DNA of 64,000 nucleotides, taken from positions 186,001 through 250,000 of the forward strand of contig NZ_LUKY01000033.1 of assembly GCF_001881495.1 (NCBI RefSeq), read 5' to 3'. The notes beneath the pieces are model-generated. The model saw only the letters and a program-made list of their open reading frames with translations, ran no database searches and was not told the DNA's origin. Position numbers and translations under genes: made by a program. This stretch comes from Candidatus Rickettsiella isopodorum. GTDB lineage: Bacteria > Pseudomonadota > Gammaproteobacteria > Diplorickettsiales > Diplorickettsiaceae. Shown here piece after piece: positions 10,069 to 19,744 of the stretch; position 1 is the stretch's first letter; each line of letters starts with the position of its first letter.

Positions 10069-12384
10069 TTATTTTTCTTCTGGCATAGGCTCAGCATACC
10101 CACACTCCTTACGAGGACAAACTTTTTCAGTTCCTCGACGTTTGGTTGTTTTAATCGTCATCACTGGCCAAGCACAACGCGGGCAGGCTTGTTCGATAGG
10201 TTCATTCCACACTGCGTACGTGCAAGTAGGATACGTAGAACAAGAAAAGAAAATTTTACCATACCGCGATTTGCGCTTAAGAAATGTGCCTTTATGACAT
10301 TCAGGACACTCTATTCCCGTATCAGCTGGTTTTTCTAAAGGCTCTATATGTTTGCATTTCGGATAGTTACTACAGCCTATAAACTTTCCATAACGACCCA
10401 TTTTTATATGTAAAGCATGTCCGCAATCAGGGCATAAACGACCTTGTACAACTTCAGGTTCACTTGCCGTAGTGACCTCTCCTTCCATATTTCGCGTGTA
10501 ATCACACTCTGGATATCCTGAACAACCAATAAATCTACCGCGCTTACCTAAGCGTATCGATAAAGTTTTACCACATTTAGGGCAAGCTTCATCCAAAGCT
10601 TCTTGAGTAACATCTTTTCGCTGTACCGTTTCCTCAGTAGTCTCAATCAATGTTTTAAACGGTACCCAAAAATCTTGCAACAAAGGAATCCATTCTTTCT
10701 CTCCTCTAGAAATTTGATCCAGCTCATCCTCTAATCGCGCTGTAAATGCATAATCAACATATTGCATAAAATAACGCGTAAGAAATTTATTCACTATCCT
10801 ACCGACATCCGTCGGTTTAAATCTTTTTTGATCAAGCGTGACATACTCTCTTTGCTGCAAGGTTGAAATAATAGGCACGTAGGTGGAAGGCCGGCCAATA
10901 TCTCGCTCTTCTAAAGCCTTGACCAAACTTGCTTCACTGTAACGCGGTGGCGGTTCAGTAAAATGTTGATCGGCACTAATGTTGATAAGATTAACTTGAT
11001 CGCCTACTTTTAGGGGTGGTAACATACTTTCTTCTTCAGCTTTCGATCTATCATCCGATGCTTTAGGTTTACTATCATCATAACTTTCTAAATAAACCGC
11101 CATAAAACCTGCATGCACAATAGTCGATCCGTTAGCTCGAAAACAATGATCCTTCGCTGCTTTAGCACTTAAATCAACTGCCACCGTATCAATAGTGGCA
11201 TGCATCATCTGTGATGCTACTGCACGCTTCCAAACAAGCTCATATAATTTAAACTGTTCAACCGTTAAATGTTTTTTAAGTTGTTCGGGTGAAAATTCTA
11301 CATGTGTCGGCCGAATGGCTTCATGCGCTTCTTGTGCATTACGGCTTTTAGTTCGAAAATGCCGGGGAGTTTCGGGTAAATCCTTCTCGCCATAACGTTG
11401 CATAATAAGTTCACGAATCGATACGATAGCCTCATTGGATAAATGGACAGAATCCGTTCGCATATACGTAATCAATCCCACTAAACCTTCACCGACATCA
11501 ATTCCTTCGTAAAGTTGCTGTGCGAGACGCATCGTTCGCTGAGCAGTAAATCCTAATTTACGCCCGGCTTCTTGTTGCAAAGTCGACGTCGTAAAAGGAG
11601 CTGCCGGATTGCGTTTACGTTGTTTTTTCTCAACATGGGTAACCTGTAAATAACCCTGTGCCAGTTGTTGCAAATTTTCTTTGATTGCAGTGGCTTGCTC
11701 TTCGTTAGTAATACTAAATTGATTCAATTTTTCTTGCTGATACTGAATTAAACGCGCCGCAAAAGGTTTTTCATCGAATTTATTATTTGCCGTAATTGTC
11801 CAATATTCTTGAGATTGAAATGCTTCGATTTCTTCTTCACGCTCAACGATTAATCGTAAAGCGGGACTTTGCACACGTCCTGCCGACAAACCGCGACGAA
11901 CTTTTTTCCATAATAAAGGGGATAATGTAAAACCCACTAAATAATCCAATGCTCGGCGTGCTTGTTGTGCGTTCACCAAATCCATAGCAATGTGACGTGG
12001 ATTTGCCACAGCAGCATTAATCGCCGACTTGGTAATTTCATGAAATACTACACGATAAGTCGGCTTATTTTTTAGCAGTTTTTTTTGCTTTAGAATTTCG
12101 TAAATATGCCAAGCAATGGCTTCTCCTTCACGATCCGGATCGGTCGCAAGATATAACGCATCGGCATTCTTAAAAGCCTTAATGATCATATCCATATGTT
12201 TGGCATTCTTTTCAATCAGAGCATATTGCATAGCAAAACTTTGCTCTGGATTCACAGCGCCCTCTTTAGGTATCAGATCGCGAACATGGCCATAGGAAGC
12301 CAAAACTTCAAAGTCTTTACCTAAATATTTCTTGATTGTTTTAGCCTTAGCTGGCGATTCTACAATCAATAGATTTTTTGCCAT
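10069..12384 (-). CDS. topA: DNA topoisomerase I
   Basis: 771 residues. The Toprim domain has E9 and D82-x-D84-x-E86 (TDPDREGEA), and the catalytic tyrosine is Y307 in LITYMRTDS. SAGRVQSPALRLIV is a further type IA motif. The C-terminus carries four four-cysteine zinc ribbons in a row (starting CPKCGK, CPDCGH, CPECHK, CPRCAW). It relaxes negative supercoils behind RNA polymerase. The start lies one base after the dprA stop, so the two genes form a dprA-topA operon, a common gammaproteobacterial arrangement. Confidence 0.97.
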   Translation of the reverse strand: MAKNLLIVESPAKAKTIKKYLGKDFEVLASYGHVRDLIPKEGAVNPEQSFAMQYALIEKNAKHMDMIIKAFKNADALYLATDPDREGEAIAWHIYEILKQKKLLKNKPTYRVVFHEITKSAINAAVANPRHIAMDLVNAQQARRALDYLVGFTLSPLLWKKVRRGLSAGRVQSPALRLIVEREEEIEAFQSQEYWTITANNKFDEKPFAARLIQYQQEKLNQFSITNEEQATAIKENLQQLAQGYLQVTHVEKKQRKRNPAAPFTTSTLQQEAGRKLGFTAQRTMRLAQQLYEGIDVGEGLVGLITYMRTDSVHLSNEAIVSIRELIMQRYGEKDLPETPRHFRTKSRNAQEAHEAIRPTHVEFSPEQLKKHLTVEQFKLYELVWKRAVASQMMHATIDTVAVDLSAKAAKDHCFRANGSTIVHAGFMAVYLESYDDSKPKASDDRSKAEEESMLPPLKVGDQVNLINISADQHFTEPPPRYSEASLVKALEERDIGRPSTYVPIISTLQQREYVTLDQKRFKPTDVGRIVNKFLTRYFMQYVDYAFTARLEDELDQISRGEKEWIPLLQDFWVPFKTLIETTEETVQRKDVTQEALDEACPKCGKTLSIRLGKRGRFIGCSGYPECDYTRNMEGEVTTASEPEVVQGRLCPDCGHALHIKMGRYGKFIGCSNYPKCKHIEPLEKPADTGIECPECHKGTFLKRKSRYGKIFFSCSTYPTCTYAVWNEPIEQACPRCAWPVMTIKTTKRRGTEKVCPRKECGYAEPMPEEK

Positions 12385-12385
12385 T

Positions 12386-13618
12386 TTATTTCCTCACGTA
12401 GCCCCCAGGAACCACGTCAATATACCCTTGTAGTTGCAGTGTTGATAAACGAACAAGCAATTTATCGATAGTTAAGCCCGTTCTCGTTATCAAAATATCG
12501 ATACTTGTCGTTTCAAATTCAAGGCACTCTACAAGCTTTATATCCTGCGAATCAAGTCCAGATAAATCCTTTTTTTCGAGAATAGGTTTGATTTGCGGGA
12601 TCTCATGATTGAAAACCAAGCCTAGATCAGTCTTCGGATTAGCATCAAGAATCGCTTTATCCTTCTTTTTTGATATAAAATCTTCTGCTTTAGAGGGCTT
12701 AGTCAATATTCCTTCATTAGTCCGACAATTCATCTGTTCAGGTAGAAATGAGAACTCTTGTATAATATCCATACCGCTCTCAACCAGTGTAGCCCCTTCT
12801 TTTAATAATGCATGACAGCCTTGACTTAAGGGATTGCGAATAGAACCTGGAACAGCAAACACCTCTCGACCTTGCTCCAATGCGTAACGTGCAGTAATTA
12901 ATGACCCACTCCGTAACGTTGCTTCTACCACGATAACGCCTAGGCTCATGCCACTAATGATCCTATTTCGCCTAGGAAAATATTCTGCCTTAGGCGATGC
13001 GTATGGAAAAAATTCAGAAATCAACGTTCCTCCTTTTTCCACTATATTCATCGCTAAAGCTTTATGACAAACCGGGTAAATACATTCAAGCCCACTCCCT
13101 AATACAGCCATTGTTATTCCTTTGCTTAACGCTCCTTGATGTGCTGCACCATCAATACCTCTTGCCAAACCACTGATAATAACAAATCCTTGGTCAGTTA
13201 GTTCGTTAGCCAGCTGATAGGCAATCTCTAAACCTGTGTGTGTGGGGTTACGTGCACCGACTATGGCCAAAGTTTGCTGCTGAAAAAAAGACAGCTCACC
13301 CATTATAAATAAAACCAACGGTGGAGAAGAAATTTCACGCAATAATACTGGATAATGTAAATCACCCCAATGTAAAATATGCTGTTGAGGGTTTTCTACC
13401 CAACGTAAGCTAAATTCTACACTTTTCCAATCTGGTTTTTGTAAGTTACTAGCAAGTATTGGACTGACACCTGCATGAAGCAATTCCTCGTACGAAGCTA
13501 ACAAAATTTGTTTGGGGTTATAAAACTTTTTTAAGAGCATCGAAACTGTGCTTAAACCACAGCGCGGAACAGTATAAAGCGCTAACCAATATCCTATTTC
13601 ATTCAATGTCAAATCCAT
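12386..13618 (-). CDS. dprA: DNA processing protein DprA (Smf)
   Basis: 410 residues. A central extended Rossmann fold (VGARNPTHTGLEIAYQLA, ISGLARGIDGAAHQGAL, YPVCHKALA, PRRNRIISGMSLGVIVVEA) loads RecA onto incoming single-stranded DNA during natural transformation. A helical N-terminal region and a C-terminal winged-helix segment (about 345-410) flank it, joined by a long linker unlike the conserved core. It precedes topA with a one-base gap. A perfect 13-base inverted repeat sits directly upstream of its start. With the pilMNOPQ genes elsewhere in the window it hints at competence, though that is inference. Confidence 0.93.
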   Translation of the reverse strand: MDLTLNEIGYWLALYTVPRCGLSTVSMLLKKFYNPKQILLASYEELLHAGVSPILASNLQKPDWKSVEFSLRWVENPQQHILHWGDLHYPVLLREISSPPLVLFIMGELSFFQQQTLAIVGARNPTHTGLEIAYQLANELTDQGFVIISGLARGIDGAAHQGALSKGITMAVLGSGLECIYPVCHKALAMNIVEKGGTLISEFFPYASPKAEYFPRRNRIISGMSLGVIVVEATLRSGSLITARYALEQGREVFAVPGSIRNPLSQGCHALLKEGATLVESGMDIIQEFSFLPEQMNCRTNEGILTKPSKAEDFISKKKDKAILDANPKTDLGLVFNHEIPQIKPILEKKDLSGLDSQDIKLVECLEFETTSIDILITRTGLTIDKLLVRLSTLQLQGYIDVVPGGYVRK

Positions 13619-13625
13619 GAGCCTG

Positions 13626-13657
13626 CACTTTAATTTGTCAATCTACAAATTAAAGTG
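13626..13657. promoter_or_regulatory. Perfect 13-base inverted repeat upstream of dprA
   Basis: cactttaatttgt at 13626-13638 pairs perfectly with acaaattaaagtg at 13645-13657 across a six-base spacer. It begins about eight bases upstream of the dprA ATG. No T-run follows on either strand, so it is not an ordinary terminator. It could be an operator for a dimeric regulator or a hairpin in the dprA leader. Confidence 0.55.
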
Positions 13658-13778
13658 TCTCATTTTAGCGCAAGCATTTTCAAGAGGCATTTTTCTGAAA
13701 AAATTAATTAGTTGTTGCTAATGCGGAACTCACAGATTGAAAATTTCGATTTTATTTTTTAAAAAATTATCACTAAAA

Positions 13779-14309
13779 TTAGCGTTTATAACGATCCATA
13801 CTCGCCTTAACTTCAATCCTTGCTTGCTCAGGCCCTACCCAACCGGTCACTTTGACCCATTTTCCAGGTTCCAGATCTTTATAATGCTCAAAGAAATGTT
13901 GGATACTCTGTGTAAGTTGTTCCGGTAAATCTTGCCAAGTTTTTATTTGGTGATACAACGAAGATAATTTATCGATAGGCACAGCTAAAATTTTAGCATC
14001 GATACCTGATTCATCTTCCATTTTTAACATGCCAATCGGTCGACAACAAATCACACAACCAATTAACAAGGGGAAAGGCGCTACTACTAATACATCAACG
14101 GGATCACCATCTTCTGATAAAGTAGAAGGAACATAACCGTAATTACAAGGATAGTACATGGCTGTCCCTAAAAAACGATCCACACGTAGCGCACCTGTTT
14201 CTTTATCAACCTCATATTTAATCGGATCACTATGGCTAGGGATTTCTATCACTACATTGATTTCATCAGGGACTTTTTTACCTGGACCTAATTTTACAAG
14301 CGCATTCAT
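13779..14309 (-). CDS. ppa: Inorganic pyrophosphatase (family I)
   Basis: 176 residues, the normal length of the soluble family I enzyme. It contains the signature [10 protein letters not shown] with its metal-binding aspartates, as well as the early [21 protein letters not shown] and [10 protein letters not shown] near the C-terminus. It hydrolyses pyrophosphate from biosynthetic reactions in the cytoplasm. It is a single gene, divergent from the HIT-family gene; an inverted copy of the dispersed element lies in the gap. Confidence 0.96.
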   Translation of the reverse strand: MNALVKLGPGKKVPDEINVVIEIPSHSDPIKYEVDKETGALRVDRFLGTAMYYPCNYGYVPSTLSEDGDPVDVLVVAPFPLLIGCVICCRPIGMLKMEDESGIDAKILAVPIDKLSSLYHQIKTWQDLPEQLTQSIQHFFEHYKDLEPGKWVKVTGWVGPEQARIEVKASMDRYKR

Positions 14310-14353
14310 AATTTTATATTTCCTAAAACTTTACTTTTAAAGCATAATAAATT

Positions 14354-14435
14354 TATAGTAATTGGTTTTTGGTCAGTGTCGCAAAGAGGGAGATCAGCAA
14401 CAACACAGACAAAAATTCAAGTGCGAAGCGTATAA
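14354..14435 (-). repeat. Dispersed intergenic element, copy 2 (inverted)
   Basis: On the minus strand this reads atacgcttcgcacttgaat, ttttgtctgtgttg, a middle of its own, then gaccaaaaaccaattact. Both ends match the copy at 36.7 kb (tactcttcgcacttgaat and gacaaaaatccaattgct) while the middle differs. It lies in the divergent ppa/HIT spacer and could affect promoters there. Confidence 0.55.
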
Positions 14436-14482
14436 TAAACAAACTATTCGACTTAGGCTAGTCCAGTTAATTAAGGCTTATT

Positions 14483-14824
14483 ATGGATTGTATTTTCTGC
14501 AAAATCATTAAAAAAGAACTTCCTGCTGATATCGTTTATCAAGACGAAACTATCATTGCCTTTAATGATAGGCATCCACGTGCGCCTATTCATCAATTAA
14601 TTGTACCCAAAAAGCATATCGCAACGCTTAATGATCTGACAGAGGATGATACACTGCTGGCAGGAAATATGCTGCAAGTCGCACGTCATTTAGCTAAAAA
14701 AGCTCAGATTACGCAATCTGGATATCGCGCTGTTTTTAATTGTAATAAGGATGGAGGGCAAGAGGTTTTTCATTTACATTTACACCTGCTAGGTGGTCGC
14801 GTGTTACTTTGGCCTCCTGGCTAA
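14483..14824 (+). CDS. HIT-family nucleotide hydrolase (HinT type)
   Basis: 113 residues starting MDCIFCKIIKKELPADIVY, the usual opening of HinT-like proteins. The histidine triad is FHLHLHLLGGR near the C-terminus. Family members hydrolyse purine nucleoside phosphoramidates, including adenylated lysine, in the cytoplasm. Length is normal. It stands alone between the divergent ppa and the following transglycosylase-like gene. Confidence 0.92.
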   Translation: MDCIFCKIIKKELPADIVYQDETIIAFNDRHPRAPIHQLIVPKKHIATLNDLTEDDTLLAGNMLQVARHLAKKAQITQSGYRAVFNCNKDGGQEVFHLHLHLLGGRVLLWPPG

Positions 14825-14991
14825 TAAAAAACTAACCTCGATTAAATTAATATAAGCATAGCTTGTCTATTTTTACTCTAATCAATAGAACAATCTGGTA
14901 TTTTTTGGCTGAAATCCCTTGCCAAGCGAAGGTAAGCCTAGGTATATTTCTTGTTAAGAAAATAATTTATTACGTTGATTAGGGCCTCATC

Positions 14992-15558
14992 ATGGATTTA
15001 GTAACACTCGTTTTAGCTTGCAGTCTGTATGCTGACAACTCTATTCCCTATGCCATGATACAAACCGGAACCCAAAATAATCCTCTCGTTGTTACTGTTG
15101 AAGGCCATACTAAGATTTTCAAAACGATACCTGCCGCCGTCCAATATACGCGTACGCAAAGCGCCTTAGGGAAAAACTTGGAAATTGGCTTGATGCAAAT
15201 TTCCAGTCGATGGCTACCAGGAATCGGTGCTCATACCTCCGATTTATTTAGACCTTGTAAAAATCTGGTTATTGCCACACAAATTTTAGAAAAATTGCGC
15301 TTACAATGCCAATCTATTGCGGCTAATAATCCAAACACGGATATTCAATCCTGTGTACTTTCATTATATAAAACCAAAAATCGTCAAAATGGATTACCTT
15401 ATGCTCATCAGGTCATCCAATATGCAAAAATACATCCTTTTAATGAACTTGCTGAAAAAGCACGTGACCCAGGAATGTTAGCTGCAACAGAAAAGCCGCC
15501 TATACCCTCTAAACAAACTCTAACAGAAAATAGTCATTCTGAAGATTATCCATCTTAG
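14992..15558 (+). CDS. VirB1-like lytic transglycosylase fold protein, catalytic Glu apparently lost
   Basis: 188 residues. The segment EIGLMQISSRW (64-74) matches the GLMQI motif of SLT/VirB1-type transglycosylases, and the C-terminal part has VLSLYKTKN where these enzymes have a conserved substrate-cleft Tyr. In active members a Glu-Ser pair precedes an NP motif (ESGFNP type); here that site reads MIQTGTQNNPLVV, with Gln24 at the expected Glu. No clear signal peptide is seen, though the first 12 residues are hydrophobic. It sits 18 bases before holC and may be co-transcribed. Family assignment is motif based and moderate. Confidence 0.55.
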   Translation: MDLVTLVLACSLYADNSIPYAMIQTGTQNNPLVVTVEGHTKIFKTIPAAVQYTRTQSALGKNLEIGLMQISSRWLPGIGAHTSDLFRPCKNLVIATQILEKLRLQCQSIAANNPNTDIQSCVLSLYKTKNRQNGLPYAHQVIQYAKIHPFNELAEKARDPGMLAATEKPPIPSKQTLTENSHSEDYPS

Positions 15559-15576
15559 CATTACGTTATAAAACTT

Positions 15577-16023
15577 ATGCCAAATCCTACCGTTGATTTT
15601 TATTTATTAAGTACGCTCTCTCAAGAGGATCTACATCGTTTTACCTGCCGCTTAATCGATAAAGCCTATCTTCTTCAAAAAAAAATTTTTATACAGGTAA
15701 GCTCGCATGAGGAAGGACAGCGCATAGATGAATTGCTATGGACCTTTCGAGATATTAGTTTCATTCCTCATAATTATTTAGGCATTAATTCAGTCATTGA
15801 TCCACTGCTATCTGTTAATATTGCTATTAACAAGCCCAGCGTCCTAGGTGCTGAGATTTTATTAAACCTCAGCGATAAAGTTCCAACTTATTTTCCAGAA
15901 TTCTCGCGTATTATTGAAGTGGTATCCGCAGAGAAAGAAAATAAAAATCAATCGCGTCAGAAATATAAATTTTATAAAGCCCAGAACTGTCTGTTAACCA
16001 CGCACAATATAAGCACATCATGA
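15577..16023 (+). CDS. holC: DNA polymerase III chi subunit
   Basis: 148 residues with the HolC pattern VDFYLLSTL near the start, KAYLLQKKIFIQVSSHEEGQ-type sequence, DELLWTFRDISFIPHNYLG and INKPSVLGAEILLNLSD. Chi links the clamp loader to SSB at the replication fork. Position directly before valS, with a four-base overlap of stop and start, is the classic gammaproteobacterial arrangement and supports the call. Confidence 0.9.
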   Translation: MPNPTVDFYLLSTLSQEDLHRFTCRLIDKAYLLQKKIFIQVSSHEEGQRIDELLWTFRDISFIPHNYLGINSVIDPLLSVNIAINKPSVLGAEILLNLSDKVPTYFPEFSRIIEVVSAEKENKNQSRQKYKFYKAQNCLLTTHNISTS

Positions 16024-18779
16024 TAAATAAAAATTATGACTCTAAAAAGATAGAAGCTCATTGGCGAAAACAATGGGAAATGAATTCCTATTTCCAACCT
16101 AGTGGTCAAGGTAAACCCTATTGCATCGTACTTCCACCACCGAATGTCACAGGAAGCCTGCATATGGGCCATGGTTTTCAAGTCACTCTGATGGATGCTT
16201 TAATTCGATATCAACGCATGTGTGGAAAAAACGTTTTATGGCAAGGCGGCACTGATCATGCAGGCATAGCCACGCAAATGGTAGTAGAACGTCAATTGTT
16301 AGCTCAAGGAAAATCTCGACATGACATGGGACGCGAAATATTTGTAGACGCCATATGGGAATGGAAAAAGAAATCCGGCGGCATGATAACAGAACAATTA
16401 CGTTATATGGGCGCCTCCATAGACTGGACTCGAGAGCGATTTACACGCGATACTGATTTCTCAGCAGCAGTAGAAAAAGTATTTATTGACTTATATGCGA
16501 AAAATTTAATTTATCGCGGTAAACGTTTAGTTAATTGGGACCCAGAGCTTTTAACTGCAGTTTCCGATCTAGAAGTTATCAATCAAGAAGAACCAGGCTA
16601 CTTATGGACTATTCGCTATCCATTGCTTAATAGCGATGATTTTTTACTAGTTGCTACGACCCGACCCGAAACTTTATTTGGTGATGTCGCTGTAGCGGTA
16701 CATCCTGATGATCCACGCTATCAATCCTATATTGGGAAACAGATAAAACTTCCATTAACTGAACGTGTTATTCCAGTAATTGCCGACATATCCGTAGAAC
16801 CCACATTTGGGAGTGGTTGTGTAAAAATCACTCCCGCACATGATTTTAATGACTATGCAACCGCACAAAGACATCATTTAACTAATATTAATATTTTTAC
16901 GCCTAATGCCCATCTTAATGAACAGGTTCCAGAAAACTTTCGTGGTTTAGAACGCTTTGCTGCAAGAAAAAAAATCATCCAAGATTTAGAACAACTAGAA
17001 TTATTAGAAAAAACAGAGACTTATCTGGTAAAAACTCCGCGTGGGGATCGCTCAGGAGCTGTGATAGAACCTTATCTTACCGATCAATGGTTTATGTCGA
17101 TGCAACCCTTAGCAAAACCCGCACTCTTAGCTATTAATCAAGGAAAGCTTGATTTTATTCCGGAAACCTGGCGCAAGGTTTGTTTACAATGGCTAGAGAA
17201 TATTGAAGATTGGTGCATTAGCCGTCAGCTTTGGTGGGGACATCGAATTCCTGCCTGGTATGATGAACAAGGCCAATTTTATGTGGGTAAAAATGAAAAA
17301 AGCATTCGCGAGCAATATTCCCTCGATCCTAAAGTGACACTTAAACAAGATGAAGATGTACTAGATACTTGGTTTTCATCCGCACTCTGGCCTTTTGTCA
17401 CGTTAGGTTGGCCACAATCGACTAAAGAATTAAAAATTTTTTATCCAACTAATGTTTTAGTCACCGGATTTGACATTATCTTTTTTTGGGTAGCGCGCAT
17501 GGTAATGCTGGGACTGCATTTTACAGGTAAGGTTCCCTTTAAAGAAGTGTATGTAACTGGCTTGATACGTGATCATGAAGGTCAAAAAATGTCGAAATCA
17601 AAAGGCAATGTCTTAGATCCTCTCGATGTAATATTAGGCATTAACCTAGATGACTTAGTGGCAAAACGTACTCAAGGTTTACTGCGGGCACAAATGGCCC
17701 AAAAAATTGAACATGCTACTCGACAACAATTTCCACAAGGTATTCCTGCATTAGGGACCGATGCTTTACGATTCACTTATTGTGCCTTAGCTTCACCAAC
17801 CCGTGACATACGTTTTGATTTAAATCGAACCGAAGGTTATCGAAATTTTTGTAATAAACTTTGGAATGCATCGCGCTTTGTTTTAATGCATAACACAAAA
17901 CAAAAAAGGTTAAATTCTTTAGAAAATTTAACACTACCTATTAACCGTGCTTTTTATTCATTATTGCAAAACACCATTGCTAATATGCATAAGCATTTTG
18001 AAGATTATCGATTTGATTTGATGGCGCAAACCATTTATGAGTTTATTTGGAATGAGTATTGTGATTGGTATGTTGAACTCGCTAAGCCTATTTTAACCAA
18101 CACAAGCTCCCCTGCATCCCAAGAAACCTTGAGCTGTTTAATTTTCATATTAGAAATTTGTTTACGCTTGCTACATCCTATAATGCCCTTTATTACCGAA
18201 GAAATTTGGCAAACCATCGCACCTTTGGCCGGAAAAACAGGGCGTAGTTTGATGATACAAACCTACCCTCAATTTGATAAAACTAAAAAAAATGATCATG
18301 CAGAACAAGACTTAACTTGGCTAAAAACTATTGTGCATACGATCCGTACTCTGCGCAGTGAAATGAATATAGCTCCGGGTAAAAAAATTCCCTTACTACT
18401 TTATAAAGGAAATAAAACAGATCGTGAAAATAGTCATATTTTTCTAAATGATATTATGAATCTAGCTAAAATAAATGAAATAAATTGGATAGTTGAAAAA
18501 GAAAAAAATACGACTCATGCCATGGGCGTAGTAGGCAACTTAGAACTACTTATCCCTATGCAAGGATTAATCAATACCGAAGCTGAAATACAACGCTTGA
18601 AAAAAGAAATTCTAAAAATAGAAAAGGAAATTGAACGCGCTGAGTCCAAACTGGCTAATACCGCTTTTGTGAAAAAGGCACCGTCAGAAATTATTGCTCA
18701 AGAACGTCAACGTTTAGCTGATTTTACTGCGACTCATACTAAATTACAAAACCAATTAAATTCATTTTCCAGAAATTGA
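16020..18779 (+). CDS. valS: Valyl-tRNA synthetase
   Basis: 919 residues. Class I signatures are present: the HIGH-type motif PNVTGSLHMGHGF near residue 45 and KMSKSKGNVLDPLD past mid-protein. The editing domain (TTRPETLFGDVAVAVHP, GSGCVKITPAHDFND) and a C-terminal coiled coil (ETEAEIQRLKKEILKIEKEI region) complete the ValRS layout. It charges tRNA-Val and hydrolyses mischarged Thr. It overlaps holC by four bases (ATGA), implying translational coupling. Confidence 0.97.
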   Translation: MINKNYDSKKIEAHWRKQWEMNSYFQPSGQGKPYCIVLPPPNVTGSLHMGHGFQVTLMDALIRYQRMCGKNVLWQGGTDHAGIATQMVVERQLLAQGKSRHDMGREIFVDAIWEWKKKSGGMITEQLRYMGASIDWTRERFTRDTDFSAAVEKVFIDLYAKNLIYRGKRLVNWDPELLTAVSDLEVINQEEPGYLWTIRYPLLNSDDFLLVATTRPETLFGDVAVAVHPDDPRYQSYIGKQIKLPLTERVIPVIADISVEPTFGSGCVKITPAHDFNDYATAQRHHLTNINIFTPNAHLNEQVPENFRGLERFAARKKIIQDLEQLELLEKTETYLVKTPRGDRSGAVIEPYLTDQWFMSMQPLAKPALLAINQGKLDFIPETWRKVCLQWLENIEDWCISRQLWWGHRIPAWYDEQGQFYVGKNEKSIREQYSLDPKVTLKQDEDVLDTWFSSALWPFVTLGWPQSTKELKIFYPTNVLVTGFDIIFFWVARMVMLGLHFTGKVPFKEVYVTGLIRDHEGQKMSKSKGNVLDPLDVILGINLDDLVAKRTQGLLRAQMAQKIEHATRQQFPQGIPALGTDALRFTYCALASPTRDIRFDLNRTEGYRNFCNKLWNASRFVLMHNTKQKRLNSLENLTLPINRAFYSLLQNTIANMHKHFEDYRFDLMAQTIYEFIWNEYCDWYVELAKPILTNTSSPASQETLSCLIFILEICLRLLHPIMPFITEEIWQTIAPLAGKTGRSLMIQTYPQFDKTKKNDHAEQDLTWLKTIVHTIRTLRSEMNIAPGKKIPLLLYKGNKTDRENSHIFLNDIMNLAKINEINWIVEKEKNTTHAMGVVGNLELLIPMQGLINTEAEIQRLKKEILKIEKEIERAESKLANTAFVKKAPSEIIAQERQRLADFTATHTKLQNQLNSFSRN

Positions 18780-19030
18780 CGCTATTCGATGAGCTAAAAA
18801 CTACCCCCTGGTTAAATAAACGATCTTGGGAATTACTATCTTCACAAAGAAGCTAAAACGACATCTAATATTTTTGGCATATTACGAACTCATAGTTTAT
18901 CTAGATTTTTAAGATCGAAATTGTCTTTAATTAGTCGTGAGAGGTTAGGCTTAATGATTAAAATTTTACTACTAGCCATTTTTTCTAGCAACACGTAACA
19001 TTACCATAATAGGAATTTAATCCTGCAATT

Positions 19031-19744
19031 ATGCGCCAAATTATTTTAGATACTGAAACTACTGGCAGAGCGGTTAATGATGGGCATCGTATCATCGAAA
19101 TAGGCTGCTTGGAATTGATCGATCGTCGTCTCACGAAACGACACTTCCATTGTTTCCTTAATCCAGGTCGCGATAGTGAACCCGGGGCATTCGCTGTTCA
19201 TGGTTTGAGCACTGAATTTCTTATGGATAAACCTGTATTTAAAACTATTGCGGATGAATTGTTAAGATTTATTAAGGATTCACAACTCATTATCCACAAT
19301 GCTCCCTTTGACCTAAGCTTTTTGGATAATGAATTTAACTTAACTAAAAAAAAGTATAAAAAAATTACTGACTATTGCCAAGTTTTAGATACACTTCCAT
19401 TAGCACGTCAATTACATCCTGGGCAACGTAATAGCTTAGATGCTCTGTGTAAACGTTATGATATTGATAATTCGAAGCGAGATAAACATGGTGCATTATT
19501 GGATGCTGAATTGTTAGCTCGAGTTTATCTCGCTATGACGGGAGGTCAAACTCATTTGTTTAGTGATGAAAAAACCTCAGCAGATAGTCAAACTATCCTA
19601 CATAAAAAAATAATAGGCAAGGTAACATTGCCCATCATTTACGCCAGTAGTGACGAATTATTAGCACATGAGCATCGTTTAACTCGCATTAGTACACTGT
19701 CCGGCCAGTGTAAATGGCCAAATAAAAATAGGGAAACGAATTAA
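19031..19744 (+). CDS. dnaQ: DNA polymerase III epsilon subunit, proofreading exonuclease
   Basis: 237 residues of the DEDDh exonuclease family: ILDTETTG (ExoI), IHNAPFDLSFLDNEF (ExoII) and HGALLDAELLARVYLAMTGGQ (ExoIII, HxAxxD). The last phrase is distinctive of DnaQ rather than other DEDDh exonucleases. The C-terminal tail (about 180-237) would bind the alpha subunit. nhaA starts directly after its stop codon. In the 251-base gap upstream a very short frame (18954-18998, 14 residues) has a ribosome binding site but no known role. Confidence 0.93.
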   Translation: MRQIILDTETTGRAVNDGHRIIEIGCLELIDRRLTKRHFHCFLNPGRDSEPGAFAVHGLSTEFLMDKPVFKTIADELLRFIKDSQLIIHNAPFDLSFLDNEFNLTKKKYKKITDYCQVLDTLPLARQLHPGQRNSLDALCKRYDIDNSKRDKHGALLDAELLARVYLAMTGGQTHLFSDEKTSADSQTILHKKIIGKVTLPIIYASSDELLAHEHRLTRISTLSGQCKWPNKNRETN

